Assembly: GCF_028462125.1 (NCBI RefSeq)
Contig: NZ_CP115468.1
Span: 3,589,559-3,653,558 of the forward strand
Direction of reading: 5' to 3'
DNA: 64,000 nt
Source: Leptospira sp. GIMC2001
Lineage (GTDB): Bacteria; Spirochaetota; Leptospiria; Leptospirales; Leptospiraceae
The position numbers were made by a program, and so were the translations under genes. Below are positions 7,602-15,845 of the stretch, one piece after another (position 1 is the stretch's first letter; each line of letters opens with the position of its first letter). The notes under the pieces are model-generated. The model saw nothing but the letters and a program-made list of their open reading frames with translations, was not told the DNA's origin and searched no databases.

Positions 7602-9803
7602 ATGAATGACCTTGGAACTCTGGTCATTGTCGCATCTTTTGCTACATTAATTTTTTCTTTCGCGCAGACTTTCTACGGAATCATTCGGAATGATCGAAGT
7701 GCAATTGAACTTGGGCGTGTTGCGCTCATGTCGAATTTTTTTCTTATACTTCTCGCTTTCGTGATTCTTCTCACTCAACTACTGCGATCAGATTATTCCA
7801 ATTATTATGTTGCGATGCATTCATCTGAACATATTGCACTCTTCTACAGGCTTACAGCTGTTTGGGGTGGATCATCTGGTTCCTTACTTTTTTGGAATCT
7901 ACTACTAAATCTTTTTACCTTTATTGTTCTCTGGCAGACGCGTAAAGCAGTTCATGATCGAATCCCTGTGATGAATGCGATCCTCGCAGTTCTCTCCATG
8001 TTCTTTAGTTTTCTTGCAGTATTTTTCGCAGATGCACAACCCTTCCGCGAATTTCAACCAGCAGCAGCTACTGGACGTGGTCTCAATCCACTCCTCCAAC
8101 ATTGGGCAATGATCATCCATCCACCGATTTTGTACGTAGGTTATGTGAGTATTGGAATTCCTTTTGCGATAGCGATGTCGGCACTAATCACGGGACAACT
8201 TTCTCAAGAATGGATGAAATTCATTCGTCGATGGTCGATTTTCTCTTGGTTTTTTCTCGGAACAGGAATCCTCCTCGGTTCCAAATGGGCTTACGAAGAA
8301 TTGGGATGGGGAGGATATTGGGCTTGGGATCCAGTAGAGAACGCATCTCTCATGCCTTGGCTACTATCATCTGCATTCATACATTCGATCATCATCCAAG
8401 AGCGCAGAGGAATGCTCAAATTTTGGAATATGGTTTTGATAATACTTGCCTTCCATTTTTCCTTGTTAGGTACTTGGATAACAAGAAGCGGAGTTTTAGA
8501 AGGACCGCACAGTTTTTCTAAGTCCAGTATCGGAACACCATTTATTATCCTCATTGGTTTGAGTTTTGTTTTCTTTATGGGAGTCGTGATTTATAGAAGA
8601 AATGCTCTCAAGCCCGAAAGAAATCTAGAAGCGATCACTTCCAAAGAAGGAAGTTTTCTACTCAACAACTTCTTGCTCGTTATGGGATGTATGGCTATTC
8701 TTCTGGGTGTTTTTAGTCCATTGCTCTATGGCACAGAATTCAAAGCTCCTTGGTTCAACTCATGGGGAATTCCTGCGGGAATAATGCTCTTGATTTTGAT
8801 GGGTGCATCTCCCCTGCTTGCCTGGCGAAAAGCAGCCGATTCAGTATTCTTTTCGACATTACTCAAGCCAACAATTGTTGGAATAATTGGCGGTGCCATT
8901 TATATATTAGTTTATTCTAATATTTTCACGAGAGATGTATATTCTTATGGTGACTTACTTGCAGAGATCTATTCGATTGTAACGGTCGGCGTAGGTGTAT
9001 TTGTAATTGCAGGTGTTATTCAAGAATACTATAGAGGAATCAAAGCAAGAAGAGAAGCCTTCCCTGATGAGAAAATATGGATGTCGCCGTATCTCCTTCT
9101 AACAAAAAATAAACGAAGATACGGCGGATATCTTGTTCATATTTCCTTAGTTCTCATATTTATTGGTTATGCGGGAAATGCTTTTAAACAAAATACATCT
9201 GTTCGATTCTTTTACAATCTTCTTCCTCCCAAGGGAGACGAGATTGTGTATGCAAGTCAAGATAAAGCGATACTTGGAAACTATCAGATAGAAGCATCTT
9301 ATCTCAAGATCAAACCTCTATCTACATCAGACGATACCAAAGCAGAATATTTAATCCAGAATACAATCGTTTCGCAAGAAGCAACATTTAGTATCAAGAT
9401 TCAAAATACCAGCCAAGGTGATCTTATCACAGAGCGTAGATTCTATCCGCAGATTTCCCATTTATCGGGTGATTTTGAAACGCATATACCAACAAGTGAG
9501 CCAGCAATTCTGTCCAAAGCAAAAGAAGATTTGTACATCCAACTTGGTGCAATGGAGCATGCCGATCTTTCGGGCGAGAATCCAGACTTACCTATGCTAT
9601 TTATGGACTATTTGTTCTCTGCAAGAAATCTAGAAGAGAAGATTGGATTCTATGGAAGGTTTCCAAAGCAGATCATTGCGAATCTAGAAATTTGGGTCAA
9701 TCCACTAGTGAAGTTTGTATGGGTTGGCAGCTTGATGTATTTTCTCTCAGGATTGTTTATCTTACTTCCTATCGGCGAAGGCAAAAAACGCGATCAAGGC
9801 TAA
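7602..9803 (+). CDS. ccmF: cytochrome c-type biogenesis protein CcmF
   Basis: A 733-residue polytopic inner-membrane heme lyase subunit. It has the tryptophan-rich heme-handling WWD domain (about 236-253, WGGYWAWDPVENASLMPW), conserved histidines near HWAMIIHPP (167-174), and a large periplasmic region (about 550-690) before the last helix. It is longer than E. coli CcmF (647), mainly in the last periplasmic loop. It accepts heme from CcmE and joins it to CxxCH apocytochromes, which makes the CxxCH lipoprotein at 57422-57841 and other cytochromes likely clients. Two genes only, ccmE-ccmF, seem to form the operon. Confidence 0.92.
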   Translation: MNDLGTLVIVASFATLIFSFAQTFYGIIRNDRSAIELGRVALMSNFFLILLAFVILLTQLLRSDYSNYYVAMHSSEHIALFYRLTAVWGGSSGSLLFWNLLLNLFTFIVLWQTRKAVHDRIPVMNAILAVLSMFFSFLAVFFADAQPFREFQPAAATGRGLNPLLQHWAMIIHPPILYVGYVSIGIPFAIAMSALITGQLSQEWMKFIRRWSIFSWFFLGTGILLGSKWAYEELGWGGYWAWDPVENASLMPWLLSSAFIHSIIIQERRGMLKFWNMVLIILAFHFSLLGTWITRSGVLEGPHSFSKSSIGTPFIILIGLSFVFFMGVVIYRRNALKPERNLEAITSKEGSFLLNNFLLVMGCMAILLGVFSPLLYGTEFKAPWFNSWGIPAGIMLLILMGASPLLAWRKAADSVFFSTLLKPTIVGIIGGAIYILVYSNIFTRDVYSYGDLLAEIYSIVTVGVGVFVIAGVIQEYYRGIKARREAFPDEKIWMSPYLLLTKNKRRYGGYLVHISLVLIFIGYAGNAFKQNTSVRFFYNLLPPKGDEIVYASQDKAILGNYQIEASYLKIKPLSTSDDTKAEYLIQNTIVSQEATFSIKIQNTSQGDLITERRFYPQISHLSGDFETHIPTSEPAILSKAKEDLYIQLGAMEHADLSGENPDLPMLFMDYLFSARNLEEKIGFYGRFPKQIIANLEIWVNPLVKFVWVGSLMYFLSGLFILLPIGEGKKRDQG

Positions 9804-9814
9804 GGTTTTCGATC

Positions 9815-10005
9815 CTACCTGATTCTCACAGTAATATCTGTTACTTGCCCGCCTGCTGGATGGCTTGGTGGAAAATAAGATAAAACGAGAAGATATGATC
9901 CAGATTTTTCAACAGGAAACTCAAGTTGCCATTTACTTTTCTATATTCAGATAGAACTTCACTTTTTCCTGATTGGCAAAGTACCGAAACTCACCATCAA
10001 AACAA
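9815..10005 (-). pseudogene. frameshifted 3' remnant of an unidentified gene
   Basis: On the minus strand two protein-like segments join only by a frameshift near 9936. The first reads DGEFRYFANQEKVKFYLNIE, the second KWQLEFPVEKSGSYLLVLSY and then PAGGQVTDITVRIR before a stop at 9815-9817. The alternating hydrophobic pattern suggests a beta-sandwich domain; the family is unknown to me. A second copy of the terminal segment lies at 14604-14655. Further upstream (to about 10100) another open fragment (QPPKKQPSKPVELKSKLIEQ) may belong to the same dead gene. The rest of 9804-10164 shows no intact gene. Confidence 0.55.
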
Positions 10006-10164
10006 TAACTGCAAATAACGAATTTGCTCTATCAGCTTAGATTTAAGCTCTACGGGTTTCGATGGCTGTTTCTTAGGTGGCTGGCTACGAAAACCAGCAT
10101 GGAATTTTATAGACTAAAACTGGCATTCAGTAGAAAATATCCAACATACAACTTGATCTACAAT

Positions 10165-11415
10165 ATGAATCGTAAAATCCTTATCTTGATTATTTTATTT
10201 ATGACATTGGAGGTTTCAACCCAAAGTTTTAAATTATCCAAACCAGACATTCAAAAAAAGGAAATACTGGCACCAGGAGTCATATATTTACTCGACAAGG
10301 ATGCCGAAAAAGAATTTTTCAAATACGATTTGAATCCCCGTGAGATTGCAAAAACGAAGCTCCTACCCTTCAAGAATTGGATTAAGGGAATCTTAGAAAA
10401 AAAAGATTTTGATTCCTTGATCAGCAAGACAAATATTCTTCCTCGAGAACTGAGAAAAAAGCTTAAGGTAACCGGTCAGAATGAGACAAACGATTCCGAA
10501 TCTCTCGAAAAAGAATGGAAGACCTTTTATAAAAATTATGGGAAGGATCCTTATTGTGGATATGATCAATTCTTAAATACTAAATTTGAAGAAATGTCAA
10601 TTCTTCCTTATGAGATGAACGAGCCAATTTCCGTAGACGTCGACTCAAACGAAAAATTCACTCAATACAACGTGACTTACTTAATCCAAATCAATCCGAA
10701 TTCTCTAACCCCCCATTCTTTCTTGGTGAATACAACTTTCCATAATTCTAATAACTATAATTTTCATTTTCTAACGCGGTATATCAATCATTGCCCAATT
10801 CACAACTCTGATGTTGGCAATATAAAATGGTATTCGGAAAATGGACCTGAAAGGGAAGAATTGGAACCAGGTATATTTTTTAAGAAACCAACTCCTTTTG
10901 TAAAAGAAAAATTTTTGATCAATCATATTGACCCGCGTGAAGTTGCAAAAATCCATGTTGCGAAACAAGCAAACGGACTAAAACATTCTTTTGAACTGGG
11001 CTCTGTACCTCAACTCGTAGAACGACTTGGATATAAATTTTTAAAATACTCTGCCGATCAACTTGGCGTAGAATACCTTGACTGGGATCCAGGCGATACA
11101 TTAAGGCTAATCCAAGAAAACATTGATAATCAAATTTCACGAAAGGAAAATTCCTTTTGCGGATTGAATGATCTCTACCAGCACAAAACAACTCAGATTG
11201 AAATCCAACCGGAGAACATTCGCCTTCGTGATGCAGATCCAAGGGAAGAAACAGAGATTTTTGATATAAACTATCTCGTTACTTTTGTTCTCGATAAAGA
11301 GGTAAATGGAAAACAAAAGTCATTTCAGTTTCTCATCAAATACGGCTTGAGAGAAAATCAAATTTCAACAAATTCAATACTAGATTTAGTTTCCTCCGAT
11401 TGCTTGAAGAGATAA
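10165..11415 (+). CDS. secreted hypothetical protein with two diverged internal repeats
   Basis: 416 residues from ATG 10165; the frame extends upstream, but the stretch before this Met reads through the pseudogene region and gives no signal peptide. Starting here yields a clean one (MNRKILILIILFMTLEVSTQ). Two halves repeat the same plan: APGVIYLL...LNPREIAKTK, DPYCGYDQF, NVTYLIQI in the first; EPGIFFKK...IDPREVAKIH, NSFCGLNDL, INYLVTFVL in the second. Each half also has a late Cys. This implies a tandem domain duplication of about 200 residues. No known family is recognised. No clear ribosome site precedes the start, so the start is uncertain. Confidence 0.65.
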   Translation: MNRKILILIILFMTLEVSTQSFKLSKPDIQKKEILAPGVIYLLDKDAEKEFFKYDLNPREIAKTKLLPFKNWIKGILEKKDFDSLISKTNILPRELRKKLKVTGQNETNDSESLEKEWKTFYKNYGKDPYCGYDQFLNTKFEEMSILPYEMNEPISVDVDSNEKFTQYNVTYLIQINPNSLTPHSFLVNTTFHNSNNYNFHFLTRYINHCPIHNSDVGNIKWYSENGPEREELEPGIFFKKPTPFVKEKFLINHIDPREVAKIHVAKQANGLKHSFELGSVPQLVERLGYKFLKYSADQLGVEYLDWDPGDTLRLIQENIDNQISRKENSFCGLNDLYQHKTTQIEIQPENIRLRDADPREETEIFDINYLVTFVLDKEVNGKQKSFQFLIKYGLRENQISTNSILDLVSSDCLKR

Positions 11416-11423
11416 GAAATGTC

Positions 11424-11505
11424 CCGCGCCAGAGATTGCAGCGGAAATCCTTTTGCTAAGCAAAAGATTGAAGCGTAAAGCGCGGTCAGGGGTAAGACCA
11501 CCCCT
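11424..11505. repeat. compound palindromic (MITE/REP-like) element
   Basis: An outer GC-rich arm CCGCGC (11424-11429) pairs with GCGCGG (11480-11485). Inside it CTTTTGC-TAA-GCAAAAG (11450-11466) is a perfect hairpin with paired flanks. A second perfect hairpin AGGGGT...ACCCCT (11488-11493/11500-11505) follows. The GC content stands out from the surrounding AT-rich DNA, and a GTAGGGGT-type palindrome resembles dispersed non-autonomous elements in many bacteria. No transposase is nearby. Copy number elsewhere is unknown. Confidence 0.5.
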
Positions 11506-11536
11506 ACAGACTGGCAAAAAGCGAAAAATCTTCGTT

Positions 11537-11646
11537 CTTATGTTACTTTGGGGGTAGTAAAGTAAAATAAGACTTTTCTTATGTTACTTTGAGGGTAGTA
11601 AAGTAAAATAAGACTTTTCTTATGTTACTTTGGGTAAATTACAAAG
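11537..11646. repeat. 2.7 tandem copies of a 41-bp hairpin repeat upstream of fic
   Basis: Units begin at 11537, 11578 and 11619 (period 41). The first two differ at one base; the third diverges after 16 bases and ends at the start codon of the Fic gene. Within each full unit CTTATGTTACTTT and AAAGTAAAATAAG form a 13-bp dyad with one mismatch around a nine-base loop, followed by ACTTTT. The position and symmetry suggest operator sites or a leader structure for the Fic gene (inference). Confidence 0.75.
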
Positions 11647-12810
11647 ATGATTAAACTAGAAACCTACCGCTCTGGAAGTTTGGAAAAACATCCTACAGTA
11701 TACTCCTATTTTCTACCCACCCCAATTAACGACCATTGGCAATGGGGTGATCAAACTCTCAATTTGCTATTAGAAAAAGCAGCTATCAAACTAGGAGAAT
11801 TGAATTCATTTGCCCGACTGGTTCCTAATATTGATTTATTTATTCAGCTACATGTCACAAAAGAGGCTGTGATTTCCAGCCGTATTGAGGGAACTCAAAC
11901 AGAAATGGAAGAAGCGCTACTTGAGGAAGAGGAAATTTCTCCTGAAAGAAGAAATGACTGGATCGAAGTTAAAAACTATATCAACGCTATTAACCAAGCT
12001 ATTCAAGAACTGGAATCACTTCCTATATCTTCAAGACTTATAAAACAAACTCATAAAATTCTACTCAGTAGTGTAAGGGGGGAAAATAAATTACCAGGAG
12101 AATTCCGCAATAGCCAGAACTGGATTGGTGGCGCTTCTCTTCTAGATGCTGTTTTCATTCCACCTAATCAAGATTATGTCAATGAATTAATGAGTGACCT
12201 AGAAAAGTTCCTTCACAATGAAGAAATTAATGTCCCGGCACTCATTAAAATTGGTATTGCTCACTATCAATTTGAAACGATACATCCATTTCTAGATGGG
12301 AACGGACGAATTGGCAGATTATTGATCACTTTATTTTTGGTAGACAAAAAAGTTCTGCAAAAACCTCTATTATATCTTTCTGCATTCTTTGAACAGAACA
12401 AGGGGCTTTATTACGATAAACTTACAATTGTGAGGAATTCAAATGACTTACTTCAATGGCTAAAATACTTTCTAATCGGAATTGCCGAAACAGCAGAAAA
12501 TGCTACACGAACTCTTTCTTCCATATTAGAATTAAAATCACGATTGGAAATTACTTTATCCAAAACCTTTGGAAAAAGAGCCGCTAATGCTAATTTATTA
12601 TTACAAAATTTGTTTTTAAATCCGGTCGTTCATGTAAAACAAGTTCAATCAATTTTGGATTTGAGTTATAAATCAGCAAACGATTTGATTAATGATTTCG
12701 TAGAGCAAAATATTCTTAAAGAAATGACTGGACAGATTCGAAATCGAGTTTTTGTCTTTGATGAATATCTCAAAATGTTTAGTCTAAAGAAAAATCAGGA
12801 ACCAATTTAA
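11647..12810 (+). CDS. class II Fic family protein (protein adenylyltransferase)
   Basis: 387 residues: an N-terminal Fic_N region, the Fic core with the catalytic motif HPFLDGNGRIGR (213-224, His213), and a C-terminal winged-helix-like region (about 290-380). Fic proteins usually transfer AMP to Ser/Thr/Tyr hydroxyls of target proteins. The upstream S-x-x-x-E-G element SSRIEG (77-82) is the autoinhibitory helix of class II Fic enzymes such as Shewanella SoFic, so no separate antitoxin is needed. All catalytic residues appear intact. The gene is preceded by the 41-bp hairpin repeats, and the C-terminal DNA-binding-like domain makes autoregulation there plausible. Targets are unknown. Confidence 0.9.
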   Translation: MIKLETYRSGSLEKHPTVYSYFLPTPINDHWQWGDQTLNLLLEKAAIKLGELNSFARLVPNIDLFIQLHVTKEAVISSRIEGTQTEMEEALLEEEEISPERRNDWIEVKNYINAINQAIQELESLPISSRLIKQTHKILLSSVRGENKLPGEFRNSQNWIGGASLLDAVFIPPNQDYVNELMSDLEKFLHNEEINVPALIKIGIAHYQFETIHPFLDGNGRIGRLLITLFLVDKKVLQKPLLYLSAFFEQNKGLYYDKLTIVRNSNDLLQWLKYFLIGIAETAENATRTLSSILELKSRLEITLSKTFGKRAANANLLLQNLFLNPVVHVKQVQSILDLSYKSANDLINDFVEQNILKEMTGQIRNRVFVFDEYLKMFSLKKNQEPI

Positions 12811-12854
12811 GGTTCAAAGAAAATATACCGCCCAAAACGAATTTCAACAACATC

Positions 12855-13967
12855 ATGAAAACTACACTAAATCGACAATTGTCACTCAATGGCTCCTTTC
12901 CTTTTATTTATAATATTCGCATTATTCCAATCATCTTCGCATTCATGCTAACTGTTGTTACACCAATGCGAATCTATGCAAACTTCGTCTGCGTGGGTTT
13001 AGAATGTACTAATATATCAAACGAAACAATACTTGCTGGCAATCTTATTAATCCAGTTCTTGGAGAGATTTACACTGATGATTTCTTGACTGGAATGGCA
13101 GAAAGCGGCGTTCTGCAGAACATAAACTCCGCTTTGCTCGGTGGATCTTTCATTCAAAAAAACCGAGTAAGCCTAGGATATTCGGTGGCTAGAACTTACC
13201 TTACAGGACGAGATTTCTATTTTGGATCTACGGAGTTGAATCAATTACCAAATTTGGGAGTTGCTGCGTCTCCATCAATTTCTTATTCAACAAACTTAGG
13301 ATATTTGTTCAATCAGAATGGTGATTGGAATAAATGGAATCTGCATATTCAATTCTTCTCATATTATCCTTCGAAGAATAATTTACCGTATTTGAATCTA
13401 AAGAATGCGGAACTTGATGGAAATATACTGAACGCAAGTCTCAATCTGCGATATTTTCCTTTTGCTTCCGAAAATGACGACGATCGGATATGGAAGGGAT
13501 TGTCTTTTGGATTTGGAATCTTCCATACAAATCAAGAAATTATTTTGAGCTCATATGATCGCAGTCTGACACAATTTCGGTTGGAGGGAGAAAGAAGAAG
13601 ATGGCTTGGTACCAATCAAGCCAAATATGAATCCACAATAAATACCCTAACGGCAGATACGAGGTATTCTTATTCTCTTTCGAATTTTTCCTTCTTTACT
13701 GGATTGGGCTTGATGCATAACCATGGGGCTAATTCTATTCGACTTGAGCGATATGCAAGTATTTCGTCTTCGAGTAATCGGGATGATTTCACAAGCAATC
13801 CAAGCGGGCTTGGCATTGATATCGTGAGAAAAGAAAGTATAAACAGTTCAGGTTTCTATGGAATTTTTGGAGTTGAATTGAATTGGTCAGATTATGGATT
13901 AGCAATCGAATATCTAAGAAATATAGATTCCGAATCCATTAGCTTAGGAATGCGTTACCGATTCTGA
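12855..13967 (+). CDS. putative outer-membrane beta-barrel protein
   Basis: 370 residues with a long N-terminal stretch ending in a signal peptide (about residues 19-43, cleavage near YAN). The rest has alternating aromatic and polar strands (YSVARTYLTGRDFYFG, WNLHIQFFSYYPS, YSYSLSNFSFFTGLG) and a terminal strand ending SLGMRYRF. A C-terminal Phe is the usual signal recognised by the barrel assembly machinery. No family can be named. It starts 44 bases after the Fic gene, possibly co-transcribed, though an obvious functional link is lacking. Confidence 0.65.
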   Translation: MKTTLNRQLSLNGSFPFIYNIRIIPIIFAFMLTVVTPMRIYANFVCVGLECTNISNETILAGNLINPVLGEIYTDDFLTGMAESGVLQNINSALLGGSFIQKNRVSLGYSVARTYLTGRDFYFGSTELNQLPNLGVAASPSISYSTNLGYLFNQNGDWNKWNLHIQFFSYYPSKNNLPYLNLKNAELDGNILNASLNLRYFPFASENDDDRIWKGLSFGFGIFHTNQEIILSSYDRSLTQFRLEGERRRWLGTNQAKYESTINTLTADTRYSYSLSNFSFFTGLGLMHNHGANSIRLERYASISSSSNRDDFTSNPSGLGIDIVRKESINSSGFYGIFGVELNWSDYGLAIEYLRNIDSESISLGMRYRF

Positions 13968-14053
13968 TTGTAAAATTTGATCCAATAAGAAATTTATTAC
14001 TGATCATACCTTTCTGCAAACCATATTAAAATAAAGAGAATTATTCGAAAATT

Positions 14054-14542
14054 ATGAAACTATTAGTCAGTTTTCTCATCCTAATATTTGCAATTCCAAT
14101 AAATAATTTATTAGCCGATAGTCATACTATTGTTATTGTCAATAAGACGAATAAAATTTTACAAGTCAAAAAAAGCTCGGAAATAGTCCTAGAAATTCCC
14201 ATTTCCCTTGGCTTCGAACCCTCTGGTGCAAAAAAAGAGGAAGGCGATGGCAAAACACCTGAGGGAAAGTATAAGATAGATTATGTGATCAACGATTGGG
14301 ATTATTATAAAGCAATGCATATATCCTACCCAAATGCGACTCAGATCGCCGAGGCAAAGAAAAAGAATATCAATCCAGGAGGAGGCATTCTCATTCATGG
14401 TATGAGACCAAGGTGGAACTGGGTTGGACGTTTGCATAGTTTTATCAATTGGACTCATGGTTGTATAGCAGTTACCAATGAAGAAATGGATCAACTGTTT
14501 AAACTTGTTCCGGTCGGATCAAGCATTATTATAGATCCATAG
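14054..14542 (+). CDS. YafK-like L,D-transpeptidase (YkuD domain)
   Basis: 162 residues: a signal peptide (1-21) and a YkuD catalytic domain (about 25-160). The catalytic motif is THGCIAVTN (134-142) with nucleophile Cys137 and His135, preceded by IHG (114-116). The usual SxGCxR arginine is Ala here, as in YafK-type members. L,D-transpeptidases form 3-3 peptidoglycan crosslinks or attach or release proteins at the sacculus; YafK (DpaA) of E. coli cleaves the lipoprotein-peptidoglycan link. Either is possible. It acts in the periplasm and is apparently monocistronic. Confidence 0.88.
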   Translation: MKLLVSFLILIFAIPINNLLADSHTIVIVNKTNKILQVKKSSEIVLEIPISLGFEPSGAKKEEGDGKTPEGKYKIDYVINDWDYYKAMHISYPNATQIAEAKKKNINPGGGILIHGMRPRWNWVGRLHSFINWTHGCIAVTNEEMDQLFKLVPVGSSIIIDP

Positions 14543-14603
14543 TATTAGAAATTTAAATTGTCGCTACTGAATCGATTTATAGCACAAAATTAATAACTAC
14601 GTA

Positions 14604-14655
14604 TTACCTAATTCTTACTGTAATATCCGTTACTTGCCCTCCTGCTGGATTGCTT
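14604..14655 (-). pseudogene. second copy of the C-terminal remnant
   Basis: The minus strand encodes LSSNPAGGQVTDITVRIR followed by stop at 14604-14606. Over 53 bases it differs from the copy at 9815-9867 at seven positions, mostly at third codon positions. No coding similarity to the first copy continues upstream, so this is a truncated duplicate or the end of another dead family member. Confidence 0.5.
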
Positions 14656-14709
14656 GAAAGAATTGTACAAAATAGGAACGCAATTCAGAATTTAAAATTA
14701 GAAATTCAA

Positions 14710-15657
14710 CTATCCTCCAAATGCTGTATCTAACACCATCATTACGGCAAAACCAATCATGAGTCCAACAGTTGATGCTGTCTGATGACCGTTTCGATGC
14801 GTCTCAGGTATCACTTCATGAGATACAACAAAAATCATAGCACCGCCGGCAAGTCCTAGCCCAATTGGATATGCAATCGGATTACCTACCGCGAGTCCAA
14901 CTCCTAATACCGCTCCCACAGGTTCAAGTAGTCCTGTAATGGCTGCAACCATAACAGCTCTATTCACTGGAACTCCTACTCCTCTTAGTGTAATCGCAAC
15001 GGCAAGTCCTTCTGGAAGATTTTGTAATGCTATAGCTATCGTTAGTGGCAATCCTACAGAGAAATCTCCTTGGGAAAATCCGACTCCGATTGCCATACCT
15101 TCCGGTATATTATGAAGTGCGATTGCAAAAACAAATAACCATATGCGGCTTACTCTCTCTTGTCCTAATCCAAAAGTTCCCGTCTTCTCATGTTCATGCG
15201 GGATCAGCTGCTCAAGTCCCATCATCAATGCAACCCCCAATCCCATACCGAATACAACTACCATTGATCCAAGACCTGAGCTTCCAAACAATTGGCGGCC
15301 AGAATCCAACCCAGGTATGATCAAGGAGAAAGTGGATGCAGAAAGCATCATTCCTGCAGAGAATCCTAGCATGATATCTTCTGTTCGGTGTTGAATCTTG
15401 GAAAGAAAAAATGCAGGCAGGGCACCAATTGCCGTCGCAAGAAAACTAATTCCACTTCCAATCATAGCAAATATTAGAATATCATTATATTGACCTGTAT
15501 TCAAAAGTAAAAAACTTCTAGATAACAAATAGATTAAAATTAAAAGAATAAAACCCAAAAATGAAAAACTTACGGGGTTGTTCTTGAACAGAATATGGAA
15601 ATTAAATACTGCATTGATTAGGAAACTTTTTTTTTCATTTTTAGGCTGAATTTTCAT
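14710..15657 (-). CDS. ZIP family metal transporter
   Basis: 315 residues with about eight membrane helices. Signature metal-site helices are ALHNIPEGMAIG (about 187-198) and ALQNLPEGLAVA (about 218-229), typical of the GufA/ZupT branch, which imports Zn2+ and other divalent metals. A loop with HEHEK between helices is a likely metal-binding site. ATG 15657 is the start. The gene stands alone, with about 190 bases of AT-rich DNA before it and no operator recognised. Metal specificity cannot be read from sequence alone. Confidence 0.92.
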   Translation of the reverse strand: MKIQPKNEKKSFLINAVFNFHILFKNNPVSFSFLGFILLILIYLLSRSFLLLNTGQYNDILIFAMIGSGISFLATAIGALPAFFLSKIQHRTEDIMLGFSAGMMLSASTFSLIIPGLDSGRQLFGSSGLGSMVVVFGMGLGVALMMGLEQLIPHEHEKTGTFGLGQERVSRIWLFVFAIALHNIPEGMAIGVGFSQGDFSVGLPLTIAIALQNLPEGLAVAITLRGVGVPVNRAVMVAAITGLLEPVGAVLGVGLAVGNPIAYPIGLGLAGGAMIFVVSHEVIPETHRNGHQTASTVGLMIGFAVMMVLDTAFGG

Positions 15658-15845
15658 AACTTTTGTTCACTTCGCGAGCAATCACATTATAAAGATAGTC
15701 AAAAAGATGAATTCAAAAACTGCAATCTATCGACAAAAAAAGGCGAAATTTAAACGTGTAGAATTGACAGAATTTAATTTTCATGAATTTATTATTCGAA
15801 TATATGCAAATTTCAAATATTTCAGCTGTTAAATAATTTAATTCC

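Noticed and set aside
8102..8521. 139-codon plus-strand frame inside ccmF
   Set aside because: Out of frame within strongly conserved CcmF sequence, including the WWD domain.
10024..10164. N-terminal extension of the duplicated secreted protein
   Set aside because: The extension lies over the decayed minus-strand gene and hides the signal peptide that begins at 10165.
11537..11646. CRISPR array
   Set aside because: The 41-bp repeats are directly adjacent with no unique spacers, and there are no cas genes.
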